Shown: piece after piece, positions 1-7,640 of the stretch
Layout: every line of letters begins with the position of its first letter
How positions within the stretch are numbered: position 1 is the first letter of the stretch
NCBI GenBank assembly: GCA_963720775.1
Contig: CAVRGR010000006.1
Coordinates: forward strand, 496,001-560,000
From: JAENVT01 sp963720775
GTDB taxonomy: Bacteria > Actinomycetota > Acidimicrobiia > Acidimicrobiales > Ilumatobacteraceae
Reading direction: 5' to 3'
DNA length: 64,000 bases
The notes under the pieces: generated by a model
Database searches by the model: none
What the model saw: the letters and a program-made list of their open reading frames with translations, nothing else
Told to the model about the DNA's origin: nothing
Translations under genes and position numbers: made by a program

Positions 1-54
1 GGTGGACCGGGCGGCAACGCGCTGAGCTCGCTGCTACTGCATTGTCGGCAATGA
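1..54 (+). CDS. C-terminal end of an upstream gene (partial)
   Basis: Frame 1 is open from the window edge to a TGA at 52-54 and encodes only 17 residues ending in LLLHCRQ. The stop overlaps the ATG at 51 of the next gene in an ATGA arrangement, the coupling seen repeatedly in this window. That suggests a translationally coupled upstream gene of the same operon. Too little is visible to name a family. The frame of the next gene is also open to the window edge, so this call is not certain. Confidence 0.35.
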   Translation, partial: GGPGGNALSSLLLHCRQ

Positions 55-962
55 CGGCATCCGACCCACTACCGCCGTGGATTGCGCCGTCGACCGTCGA
101 GGGCCGGTTGCCAGCCGGTCTCGGTGCACCGAGTGAAGCGCACGATGCCATCTACCGAATTGCCGCACACGCCGCCACGCTCACCGAGTCGTGGTACAAC
201 GACATGCGCGACTCGCTCACCGATCTCGCCTACGTCGAGATCGTCGCCATCGCCTGCACGGTGGCCGCCGTCGTCGCCTTCCGTCGGGCCGCTGGGCTCG
301 AGCCGTGGGACCTGCCGTCGCCGGTCGACGGGGAGCCGTCGCAAGCGATCCCCGACGATCTCGTGCAGGCTTCGATGAACTGGGTTCGGGTTACGAGCCC
401 GGCCGACAAGCAGGCGGCCGTCGTTCAGGCGTTCTCCTCCGTGCCCGCCGAGCACGACCGTCTGTGGACCCTGGCGGCGGCTCAGTACATCCCGAACGAG
501 GAGATGGTCGATCCGCGTTGGACTCGCGGCACGTTGTCACGGCTGCAGATCGAGCTCGTTGCCGCCCGCGTTTCGCAACTCAGAGAGTGCTTCTATTGAA
601 CAACCGCTCATGCCAGCATGCTCAGTTGGAGCAGCCAGCAGAGTGACACCGAGATCGATCTCGTCGTCGTGGCGCGCGGGCGCGGTGACGTCGGGGTTCC
701 GTACGCCGACGAGCTGCTGCGGTTTGCCAGTGCGGCCGCCTGCCTCGACGACGATCTCTTCGAGATGGCCGACTCACGCCAGGCGCTCGCCTCGATCGCC
801 GGGGAATCGACGATGATCGACGCGGCAGCGGTAGCGGCCAACTTTCACATGATGACCCGATTGGCCGATGGCACGGGTGCGCGCTTGACACCGGCGCGCC
901 TCGAGGGGTCGGCGTCGGTGATCGAGATCATGGGTATGACCGACATGGTGTCGCGCCGCTGA
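51..962 (+). CDS. AhpD-like (carboxymuconolactone decarboxylase fold) selenoprotein with in-frame UGA
   Basis: This is one 303-codon gene if the TGA at 597-599 is read as selenocysteine (residue 183). Upstream and downstream halves are in the same frame and both read like real protein. AhpD peroxidases use Glu-x11-Cys-x2-Cys-x3-His (Glu118, Cys130, Cys133 and His137 in the mycobacterial enzyme). Here Glu168-x11-Cys180-Phe-Tyr-[TGA]-Thr-Thr-Ala-His187 has the same spacing, with TGA exactly at the reactive second cysteine. AhpD-like CxxU proteins are a known selenoprotein family. A SECIS-like hairpin follows the TGA. The likely role is thiol/selenol redox or peroxide reduction. The ATG at 51 overlaps the preceding stop; a TTG at 42 is an alternative start. 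The next genes are a flavin monooxygenase and leu-type genes, so it may be part of a biosynthetic operon. The alternative is a recent nonsense mutation from TGC/TGT. No sel genes lie in the window. Confidence 0.75.
606..644 (+). promoter_or_regulatory. Putative bacterial SECIS element
   Basis: Seven bases after the TGA at 597-599 the RNA can fold into a long hairpin. The apical stem is 619-623 (TGCTC) with 629-633 (GAGCA), closing a five-base AGTTG loop. Below an internal loop, 606-609 and 611-613 pair with 638-644, with A610 bulged. Bacterial SECIS elements lie just downstream of UGA, put the apical loop about 16-37 nt away, and have a G in the first two loop bases. Here the loop begins 25 nt after the TGA and its second base is G. 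It was folded by eye; no energy was calculated. Confidence 0.6.
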
Positions 963-1150
963 GCCCGCGGCTCGGCGGAGGTAGCCGAAGGCACGAAGCG
1001 CGGTTCGGTGCTCGAGAAGGTCACCATCGCCGACCTTGTCGCCGGCACGCTGCCACAGCGGGTTGCCGCCCTCCTCGAAGATCGCGGTGCGTGGATCGGT
1101 CGTCCCGACCCCATGCACGGCGGACCGCGTCCGAGCGCGATGATGCGGCC
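963..1150 (+). other. Intergenic stretch with stop-proximal hairpin and open in-phase frame
   Basis: No gene is confidently assigned here. Immediately after the TGA at 960-962 there is a hairpin: 963-965 pairs with 990-992 and 968-972 pairs with 983-987, around a ten-base loop. There is no U-tract, so it is not a classical terminator. The frame in phase with the preceding gene stays open from 963 to 1259 and has mostly G/C third positions, so it could be chance openness or a former C-terminal extension. Confidence 0.3.
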
Positions 1151-2779
1151 ATGCCTGAATCATCTGCCCCCGGCGCCGACATCGAGGTGCCGGTGCTGGT
1201 CGTCGGAGGAAGCCTCGTCGGGCTCGCGACAGCGATGTTCCTGGCCCAGCACGGCGTAGAGGTGCTGTCGGTCGAGCGACACCAGGGCACGGCGATTCGT
1301 CCGCGTGCCGGCCACTTCCATCTCCGAACGCTCGAGGTCTTGCGGGTCGCCGGCATCGAGGATCGCGTGCGTGCCGCCGCGCTGGCGTTGTACTCGCCGG
1401 ACGGTGGTATCAACGCCGTCGAAACCTTGGCCGGTCGAGAGATCGCCAACTACATCCCCAACATCAACGCGGGCGTCGAAGAACTGAGCCCGGCACGGGC
1501 CTTGTTCATGCCGCAGCAGGTCCTCGAACCGATCCTGTTGCAGCGCGCTCGCGAGTTTGGGGCCAACTTCATGTACGCGACCGAGATGGTCGGCCACACT
1601 CAGGACGACAGCGGCGTCACCGCCACCGTTCGCAACGTCGATGACGGTACCGAGCGGCTGATCCGTGCCCGGTACCTGGTCGCCTGTGACGGCAACCGAA
1701 GCCCGATCCGTCAGAGCCTCGGCATTGACGTGGTCGGCCACGGTTTGCTGTCGCGCAGCGTGACGATCTACTTCCGCGCCGACTGCTCGGCGGCGCTGCG
1801 CGGACGGAACCTGGGAGTGATCTACGTGACCAATCCGCAGGTGCGCGGGTTCTTCCGGTTGGAGAAGACAGGGCTCGGCGGGTTCCTCGTCGTCTTCACC
1901 GTCGGCGACATCCACGAACCCGGGGCGCGCTTCGTGGCCGACACCATCACCGACGCGACGGCCACCGAGCTGGTGCGAACCGCCGTCGGCGACCCCGATC
2001 TCGACGTCGATGTGCAGGCCGTCGACAAGTGGCGAGCGGTTGCCGAAGCGGCCACCACCTTTCAGCGAGGCCGCGTGTTCCTCGCCGGCGATGCTGCGCA
2101 CACGATGCCACCTACTGGCGGGTTCGGCGGGAACACCGGTGTGTGGGACGCTCACAACCTCGCCTGGAAACTGGCGTACGTGCTGCGTGGCGATGCAGGC
2201 ACCGCTCTGCTCGACACCTACGACAGCGAGCGTCAGCCTTCCGGCGCACTGGCAATGGAGCAGGCCTACAACCGTTACGTCACACGTTCGGATCCCGACC
2301 TCGGGACGGAGGGGATGCACCCCCCTCTGCCCGACCTGCACGTCGTGTTCAGCCGCTATCGCTCGCCGGCGGTGATCCCCGACGACGACTACGTCGACGA
2401 CGGGGCTCTCGACATCGACCCGCGGAAGTCTCAGGGTCTCCCTGGCACTCGGGCTCCTCATGTGGAGCTCTCGCGGAATGGCGCGACGCAGTCGACGCTC
2501 GACTTCTACGTCGGCGACTTCGTGCTGATGTCCGGTCCGGATGGTGCAGCGTGGGCGCAAGCCGCGGCGGTCGCCGGCGACGAGCTCGACGTGAAGGTGG
2601 TGTCGCACATCGTCGACCACGGGCAGTCGAACTCGTTCTGCGAGGCCTACGGAATCGGCTCCTCGGGCGCGTCGCTGGTCCGGCCCGACGGCTACGTCGG
2701 TTGGCGTGCCCGCGACCACACATCCGACGCCGCCGACCGACTTGCTTCGGCGCTGCGCACCGTGCTCTCGCGCGATTAG
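1151..2779 (+). CDS. FAD-dependent class A (PHBH-fold) monooxygenase
   Basis: This 542-residue protein has the single-component aromatic or polyketide hydroxylase layout. An N-terminal Rossmann FAD motif (VVGGSLVGLATA, about residues 17-28) has Ser at the middle Gly, as often seen in the TcmG/PgaE-like group. A DG motif (LVACDGNRSP) and a GD motif (FLAGDAAHTMPP) bind FAD and NAD(P)H. A C-terminal domain of about 150 residues resembles the thioredoxin-like tail of this group. It would hydroxylate a phenolic or enolic substrate with NAD(P)H and O2. The ATG at 1151 is chosen because the conserved N-terminus begins just after it; the frame is open upstream to 1091. It sits between the AhpD-like gene and leuC, 8 nt before the latter, which suggests a tailoring role in the same pathway. 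The substrate cannot be told from sequence. Confidence 0.85.
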   Translation: MPESSAPGADIEVPVLVVGGSLVGLATAMFLAQHGVEVLSVERHQGTAIRPRAGHFHLRTLEVLRVAGIEDRVRAAALALYSPDGGINAVETLAGREIANYIPNINAGVEELSPARALFMPQQVLEPILLQRAREFGANFMYATEMVGHTQDDSGVTATVRNVDDGTERLIRARYLVACDGNRSPIRQSLGIDVVGHGLLSRSVTIYFRADCSAALRGRNLGVIYVTNPQVRGFFRLEKTGLGGFLVVFTVGDIHEPGARFVADTITDATATELVRTAVGDPDLDVDVQAVDKWRAVAEAATTFQRGRVFLAGDAAHTMPPTGGFGGNTGVWDAHNLAWKLAYVLRGDAGTALLDTYDSERQPSGALAMEQAYNRYVTRSDPDLGTEGMHPPLPDLHVVFSRYRSPAVIPDDDYVDDGALDIDPRKSQGLPGTRAPHVELSRNGATQSTLDFYVGDFVLMSGPDGAAWAQAAAVAGDELDVKVVSHIVDHGQSNSFCEAYGIGSSGASLVRPDGYVGWRARDHTSDAADRLASALRTVLSRD

Positions 2780-2787
2780 ATGATCTC

Positions 2788-4206
2788 GTGCCCAGTCCGT
2801 CCACGATGTTCGACAAGATCTGGTCGGCGCACGAGGTTGCGGTGCTCCCCGGCGGCGTTTCGCTGCTGTACGTCGATCGCCACCTGATCCACGATCTCGA
2901 GGCCGGGCCGGATCTGGCCCGCCTTGCCCGCGCCGACCGACGCGTTCGACGGCCGGACTTGACCTTCGCCACTCCCGACCACGCCGTCGCCAGCGAACCG
3001 GGCCGCGTGACCGATACCAATGCAGCGGGTGGCCGGCTCCTGCGGGAGATGCGCCGTCGCTGTGCCGAGGCGGGAATCCGGCTCTTCGACATCGGCCACT
3101 CGGGCCAGGGCATCGTCCACGTGATCGGCCCGGAGTTGGGCATGACACATCCGGGCATGCTGATCGTGTGTGCCGACAGCCACACGTGCACGCACGGCGG
3201 GTTGGGAGCGTTGGCCTTCGGCGTCGGCACCAGCGAGGCAACTCATGTGCTCGCAACCCAGACGATCCGCCAGAAGCGGCCGCGCACCATGACGGTTCGA
3301 TTCGACGGCCGGCGTTCGGCGGGTGTGACTGCCAAGGACATGGTGATGCACGCGATCGGGAGGCTCGGCGTTGCCGCCGGCCGGGGGTGCGCCGTCGAGT
3401 GGGCGGGTACTGCGGTCGCCGCACTCACGGTGGAGGAGCGCTTGACCCTGTGCAACATGTCGATCGAGATGGGCGCCAAGATCGGCATGATCGCACCTGA
3501 TGACACCACCTACGATTACCTCGCGGGACGTCCGATGGCGCCGACGGGCGAGCTCTTCGACCGCGCCGTCGACGCCTGGCGCATGCTGCCGAGCGACGCT
3601 GACGCGACCTTCGACTTCGAGCACTGCCTCGACGCCAACGACATCGCCCCGCAGATCACCTGGGGGACGAATCCCGGGCAGGTGGTTGCGATCGATGGCC
3701 GCGTTCCCGACCCGGCCGCCGAACACGACCCTGCGCGACGTCAGGCGATGGATGCCGCGCTTCAGTACATGGGATTGCGCCCGGGGCAAGCGATGGAAGG
3801 TTTGGCCATCGACTGGGTGTTCATCGGGTCGTGCGCCAACAGCCGTATCTCCGACCTTCGTGAAGCAGCCGCAATCGTGAGCGGTCGGCGGGTCGCGGCG
3901 GGCGTCCGGGCATGGGTGGTTCCCGGGTCGGTCGATGTGAAGCGCGCCGCCGAGGCGGAAGGTCTCGACGAGGTCTTCATCGCCGCCGGCTTCGACTGGC
4001 GTGAGCCCGGATGTTCGATGTGCCTCGCCGCCAACGGTGATGTGGTCGGGCCGGGGCGGCGGTCGGTCTCCACCAGCAATCGCAACTTCGTCGGCCGGCA
4101 GGGGCCGGGCGCCCGCACCCATCTGGCCAGCCCGGCACTTGCCGCCGCGGCCGCGGTGAGCGGCTTCATCACCGATGTCCGCAGACTTCGCCGGCCCGCA
4201 TCATGA
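2788..4206 (+). CDS. leuC: 3-isopropylmalate dehydratase large subunit family (LeuC-like)
   Basis: The 472 residues match the usual LeuC length. The N-terminus carries the MFDKIW..LLYVDRHLIHD signature. Iron-sulfur ligands are visible in the GSCANSR motif and in the C-terminal GCSMC motif, giving the three cysteines of the aconitase [4Fe-4S] cluster. CADSHTCTHGGLGALAFGVG is the substrate/cluster region. With LeuD it isomerises a 2-alkylmalate to a 3-alkylmalate. The GTG at 2788 lies 8 nt after the monooxygenase stop; the ATG at 2806 is an alternative start. It overlaps the next gene by 4 nt (ATGA). No leuA-like synthase is seen in the window and the neighbours are oxygenases, so it may serve a specialised chain-extension or hydroxy-acid pathway rather than leucine synthesis. 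Related maleate or citraconate hydratases look similar. Confidence 0.9.
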   Translation: MPSPSTMFDKIWSAHEVAVLPGGVSLLYVDRHLIHDLEAGPDLARLARADRRVRRPDLTFATPDHAVASEPGRVTDTNAAGGRLLREMRRRCAEAGIRLFDIGHSGQGIVHVIGPELGMTHPGMLIVCADSHTCTHGGLGALAFGVGTSEATHVLATQTIRQKRPRTMTVRFDGRRSAGVTAKDMVMHAIGRLGVAAGRGCAVEWAGTAVAALTVEERLTLCNMSIEMGAKIGMIAPDDTTYDYLAGRPMAPTGELFDRAVDAWRMLPSDADATFDFEHCLDANDIAPQITWGTNPGQVVAIDGRVPDPAAEHDPARRQAMDAALQYMGLRPGQAMEGLAIDWVFIGSCANSRISDLREAAAIVSGRRVAAGVRAWVVPGSVDVKRAAEAEGLDEVFIAAGFDWREPGCSMCLAANGDVVGPGRRSVSTSNRNFVGRQGPGARTHLASPALAAAAAVSGFITDVRRLRRPAS

Positions 4207-5924
4207 ACCCGGTCACGACGGTTCACGGGATCGCGGTGGCAGTCCCCAGAGCGAACATCGACACGGACGTGATCATCCGCATCAACCGGCTGATCGAGCA
4301 TCCCCCCGACGAGCTCGGCGAGTTCGTGTTCGAGTCATGGCGGTTCCTGCCCGACGGGCAACCCGACCCGGAGTTCCCTCTCGACCAGGAGCGGTATCGA
4401 GGGGCGGTGGTGTTGGTGGCGGGCGAGAACTTCGGATGTGGTAGCTCCCGCGAACACGCGGTGTGGGCTCTGAGGGGTTTCGGACTGCGAGCGGTGATCG
4501 CCCCCAGCTTCGGCGACATCTTCCGTCAGAACTCGTTCCAGAACGGGCTGCTCACGGTGACCCTGCCGACTGAGGAAGTCGATCGCATCGTCGAGGAGTT
4601 GCGAGGTGATGACGAGCCGGTGATGACGGTCGATCTCGTCAACCGGGTGGTCCTCACCCCGTCGACTCGCAAGATCCCGTTCGAGATCGACGAAGAGCGG
4701 CGCGATGCTTTGCTCGCAGGCCTCGACGACATCGGCGTCACGTTGACCTACCGGGATCGCATCGAGGCGTTCGAGCACGAGGATCCGCAACGACGACCGT
4801 GGAACTATCGAACGACTGCAGAGGAGACGACCATGCAACTGTTGTTGTTGCCGGGCGACGGCGTCGGGGCCGAGGTCACTGCCGAGGCACGACGTGTGCT
4901 CGACTGGCTCGTCAAGCACCGGGGACTAGAGATCGACGTTCGCGAGGAACCATTCGGGATGGCCGCGTGGCAGGCCCACGGCACCCTGATGACCGACGAG
5001 ACGTGGGAACGGATCCACGACACCGACGCGATCTTGTTCGGCGCAATCGGATCGCCCGACTACCAGCAGATCCCCGCCGAGCATCGCCGCGTCGATTGGC
5101 TGCTGGCGATGCGTCGGTCGCTCGATCTCTACGAGAACCTGCGACCGGTTCGTGCGGTCGATGCCTTGCTCGACTCATCGACACTGCGGCCGGAGGTGGT
5201 GCGCGGTGTGGACATGGTGATCGTTCGCGAGTTGGCCGGCGGCGTGTACTTTGGCGAGCCCCGGGGTGTCGAGACCTTGCCCGACGGCACGCGAAGGGCT
5301 GTGAACACCATCGTGTACACGACGCCGGAGGTCGAGCGAATCGCTCGCTCCGCCTTCGAGTTGGCCCGAACACGCCAGGGACGAGTGTGCTCCGTCGACA
5401 AGGCCAACGTGCTCGAATTCGGCGCCTTCTGGCGCGAAACGGTGCAGGTGGTGCACGACGTGGAGTATCCCGATGTCGATCTCTCGCACATGTACGTCGA
5501 CAACTGCGCGATGCAACTCGTGCGCGACCCACGCCAGTTCGACGTGATCGTGACAGAGAACCTGTTCGGCGACATCCTTTCCGACTGCGCAGCGATGGTC
5601 ACCGGATCGCTCGGCATGCTGCCGTCCGCGTCGCGTGGACCGGTGAAGCCGGACGGGCGGCGAGCAGCGTTGTACGAGCCGGTTCACGGCAGTGCTCCCG
5701 ACATCGCCGGCCAGGGCATCGCCAACCCCCTCGCCGCGATCTTGAGCCTGGCGATGTGCATGCGCTACACGCTCGGGCGGGCCAACGACGCTGTGGTGAT
5801 CGAGCGGGCGGTCGCGCGTGCACTCGCTTCCGGCGCCCGTACGCGCGATCTCGCCCAACCGGGAGCTACCTTCCTGTCGACCAGCGAGATGACCGATTGC
5901 GTTCTCGCCGAATTCGACAGATGA
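4203..5924 (+). CDS. leuDB: Fused LeuD-LeuB: isopropylmalate dehydratase small subunit plus isopropylmalate dehydrogenase
   Basis: One uninterrupted 573-codon frame encodes two enzymes. Residues 1 to about 200 are LeuD-like, with NIDTDVIIRINRL near the start, ENFGCGSSREHAVWAL, and SFGDIFRQNSFQNGLL. After a linker of about ten residues, residues 211-573 are a complete LeuB-like NAD-dependent dehydrogenase. It has LLLPGDGVGAEV, RELAGGVYFGEPRG, SVDKANVLEFGAFWRE, TENLFGDILSDCAAM and HGSAPDIAGQGIANP. The RELxGGxYFG signature favours isopropylmalate-type over D-malate/tartrate dehydrogenase. The natural LeuB start is kept: ATG at 4833 with GAGGAG 6 nt upstream, so a separate LeuB may also be made. 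A single base change at the CGA or TGG codons just before 4805 would recreate a stop. The start overlaps leuC by ATGA, and the end overlaps the next gene's possible ATG in the same way. Confidence 0.88.
   Translation: MNPVTTVHGIAVAVPRANIDTDVIIRINRLIEHPPDELGEFVFESWRFLPDGQPDPEFPLDQERYRGAVVLVAGENFGCGSSREHAVWALRGFGLRAVIAPSFGDIFRQNSFQNGLLTVTLPTEEVDRIVEELRGDDEPVMTVDLVNRVVLTPSTRKIPFEIDEERRDALLAGLDDIGVTLTYRDRIEAFEHEDPQRRPWNYRTTAEETTMQLLLLPGDGVGAEVTAEARRVLDWLVKHRGLEIDVREEPFGMAAWQAHGTLMTDETWERIHDTDAILFGAIGSPDYQQIPAEHRRVDWLLAMRRSLDLYENLRPVRAVDALLDSSTLRPEVVRGVDMVIVRELAGGVYFGEPRGVETLPDGTRRAVNTIVYTTPEVERIARSAFELARTRQGRVCSVDKANVLEFGAFWRETVQVVHDVEYPDVDLSHMYVDNCAMQLVRDPRQFDVIVTENLFGDILSDCAAMVTGSLGMLPSASRGPVKPDGRRAALYEPVHGSAPDIAGQGIANPLAAILSLAMCMRYTLGRANDAVVIERAVARALASGARTRDLAQPGATFLSTSEMTDCVLAEFDR
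4821..4835 (+). promoter_or_regulatory. Internal ribosome binding site and start codon for a stand-alone LeuB
   Basis: GAGGAG at 4821-4826 is followed after 6 nt by ATG at 4833-4835, in frame inside the leuD-leuB fusion and exactly at the expected LeuB N-terminus (MQLLLLPGDG). It would allow a 363-residue LeuB (4833-5924) to be made besides the fused protein. It is also what an unfused leuD-leuB pair would have, so the fusion may be recent. Confidence 0.6.
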
Positions 5925-5950
5925 ACCGCGCCGACGAACAGGAGTCGCAG

Positions 5951-7168
5951 ATGCGCGAGCCGTATGTGTTTCCACTCAGCGAGTCGCCCTTCTCGCCCGA
6001 CGTGCCGCCGCTCGAGCGGCGCCAGCGGGTGCTTGCCGTTGGTGCAGATGTGGTCACCGACGAACTGGGCCTCGTGATCGACTTCATGTCGGAGGCTGAT
6101 GTCGACGCGGTGCTCAACGATCCGCGCTTCGCCGCCGTCGGCATGCCCACCCTGGCTCTCTCCGACGTCCACGACGGACCGCTGTACGACCTGTGGTCGG
6201 AGCTGATGTTCACCAAAGACGCGACGGAGCATCACCGAATCCGTTCCGTCGTGGCGCGTGATTTCACGCCGAAGGCGATCGAGCAGCTCCGCAACGATGT
6301 CCAAGGAATCGCGGCCGCGCTGTGCGATCGGCTCGAAGGGCTCGACACCACGGATCTCGCCTCGTCCTTCGCCGTGCCCCTGGCCGCGCGGGTTGCTTGC
6401 CACGTTGTTGGGATACCCGAACGTGACGCCGACCGGGCAGCCGTGTGGGCGTTCGATCTGGTGCGTGCCTTCTTCCCGTTCATGAGCGTCGAGCGACGGG
6501 AGCGAGCGCAACAGGCGGCGGTCGAGTTCTGTGCGTACGTCGACGATTTGCTGGCGGAGAAGCGCAGGAACCCCACCGCTGACATCGCCTCGCGGCTTGC
6601 CTCCGACGCCGTCGCCGACGTGCTCTCCTACGAGGAGGCACGGGCGCTGACGATGAATCTGATCTTCGGTGGGTTGGAGGCCACCGCCAAATCGATCGCC
6701 ACGGGCGTCTACAACCTGCTGACTCACGACAAGGCTGCCGAGCTCGCCGCGCACCACGATCGCATCCCGGCCGCTGTACTCGAGCTGCTCCGGTTCGCTC
6801 CGCCGGCACAGAACGTGGCCAGGCTCGCCCCGACCGACCTGGTGTGCCAAGACGTCGCGCTCCGCGCCGGTCAGGTTGTCAGCGCCAACCTGGTTGCGGC
6901 ATGCCGCGACCCGAAACGTCATCAACATCCCGACACGCTCGATTTCGATCGCGAGTCGTCGAAGCAGCTGGCGTTCGGAGCCGGCGCTCACTACTGCCTC
7001 GGCGCCAACCTCGCCAAGTTGGCCCTGGGTGTCGCCTTCGAGTCCCTGCTCGACCGCTTCCCCTCGATGTCGCTCGAGGAAACGGCCGATCTCGGCGACC
7101 ACGGTGTGGTGTGGGACTATGAGGGATTCGCCGGCGTGGTCGTGCTGCCGGTGCGGCTGCGTGCCTAG
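5951..7168 (+). CDS. Cytochrome P450
   Basis: The 405 residues fit a soluble bacterial P450. The I-helix oxygen-activation region is FGGLEATAKS, with the acidic/Thr pair reading E-A-T. The ExxR motif is ELLR within AVLELLRFAPP. The heme-binding loop is FGAGAHYCLG, whose Cys is the axial iron ligand. It would hydroxylate or otherwise oxidise a small molecule using ferredoxin electrons; no ferredoxin gene is adjacent. ATG at 5951 is preferred because AGGAG lies 7 nt upstream. The in-frame ATG at 5921 overlaps the preceding stop (ATGA) and would add ten residues. It is the last gene of the plus-strand operon, facing the minus-strand regulator gene across 9 nt. Confidence 0.93.
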   Translation: MREPYVFPLSESPFSPDVPPLERRQRVLAVGADVVTDELGLVIDFMSEADVDAVLNDPRFAAVGMPTLALSDVHDGPLYDLWSELMFTKDATEHHRIRSVVARDFTPKAIEQLRNDVQGIAAALCDRLEGLDTTDLASSFAVPLAARVACHVVGIPERDADRAAVWAFDLVRAFFPFMSVERRERAQQAAVEFCAYVDDLLAEKRRNPTADIASRLASDAVADVLSYEEARALTMNLIFGGLEATAKSIATGVYNLLTHDKAAELAAHHDRIPAAVLELLRFAPPAQNVARLAPTDLVCQDVALRAGQVVSANLVAACRDPKRHQHPDTLDFDRESSKQLAFGAGAHYCLGANLAKLALGVAFESLLDRFPSMSLEETADLGDHGVVWDYEGFAGVVVLPVRLRA

Positions 7169-7177
7169 AGACGAGTA

Positions 7178-7633
7178 CTAGCGGGCACCCCATACGAACC
7201 GATGCGTGTGGATGCCGAAGTAGGTGAAGCTCTCCACGCTGCGCACGCCTTCGATGGCGCGCACCTCGTCGTCGATCACGGTCAACAGGCGAGCCGAGTC
7301 TTCGCAGAGCACTTCGACCAGCAGATCGAAGGAGCCCGAGGTGAACACGACGTAGATCACGCCAGCGATGTCTGCGATGCGGTCGGCTACATCACGGACG
7401 TTGCGTTCGACCCTCACACCGAGGGCAGCCATCACCGGGTAGCCGAGAGCAAGAGGGTCGGTGACGCCTACGATCTTCACCACCCCGGCATCGAGCAGTC
7501 GTTGCACCCGCAAGCGCGTCGCCGCCGGGGAGAGGCTGACCAGTTCGGCGAGGTCGGCGTAGCTGGCTCGACCATCGTGTTGCAACGCATCGATGAGTTG
7601 GCGATCCGTGGCGTCGAGTTGGTTGTTGGTCAT
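7178..7633 (-). CDS. Lrp/AsnC-family transcriptional regulator
   Basis: The 151 residues have the standard Lrp/AsnC arrangement. The N-terminal winged helix-turn-helix starts with LDATDRQLIDALQHDGRASY and contains the SPAATRLRVQRLLDAGVV recognition region. A C-terminal RAM ligand-binding domain follows (about residues 70-145). The family senses amino acids or related small molecules and assembles into octamers. ATG at 7633 is chosen because it starts the conserved LDATD region; the frame is open further upstream. It lies 7 nt after the second SDR gene and is the last gene of the minus-strand operon with the aminotransferase. It may respond to the amino substrate or product of that enzyme and control one or both converging operons. 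Confidence 0.92.
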   Translation of the reverse strand: MTNNQLDATDRQLIDALQHDGRASYADLAELVSLSPAATRLRVQRLLDAGVVKIVGVTDPLALGYPVMAALGVRVERNVRDVADRIADIAGVIYVVFTSGSFDLLVEVLCEDSARLLTVIDDEVRAIEGVRSVESFTYFGIHTHRFVWGAR

Positions 7634-7640
7634 GGTGAGC

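Noticed and set aside
42..599. A stand-alone 185-residue gene ending at the TGA at 597
   Set aside because: It would end in the middle of the catalytic motif. Downstream sequence in the same frame completes the AhpD site, so a single recoded gene is the better reading.
960..962. Second TGA as another selenocysteine codon
   Set aside because: It does not sit in a redox motif, and the hairpin behind it puts its loop only about 10 nt away, too close for a normal SECIS. The protein also looks complete here.
963..992. Hairpin after the selenoprotein gene as a Rho-independent terminator
   Set aside because: It has no U-tract and the next gene is in the same orientation, probably in the same operon.
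1160..3424. A very long open frame on the minus strand (about 750 codons) opposite the monooxygenase and leuC genes
   Set aside because: It is Arg-rich, matches no family, and lies antisense to two clear enzymes; in GC-rich codon usage such shadow frames are common.
2776..4122. Minus-strand open frame of about 450 codons opposite leuC
   Set aside because: Composition is His/Arg/Asp-rich without domains, and leuC is unmistakable on the plus strand.
4833..5924. D-malate/tartrate dehydrogenase for the LeuB-like part
   Set aside because: The RELxGGxYFG and YVDNCAMQLV motifs and the fusion with LeuD favour isopropylmalate-type dehydrogenase, although substrate shift is possible.
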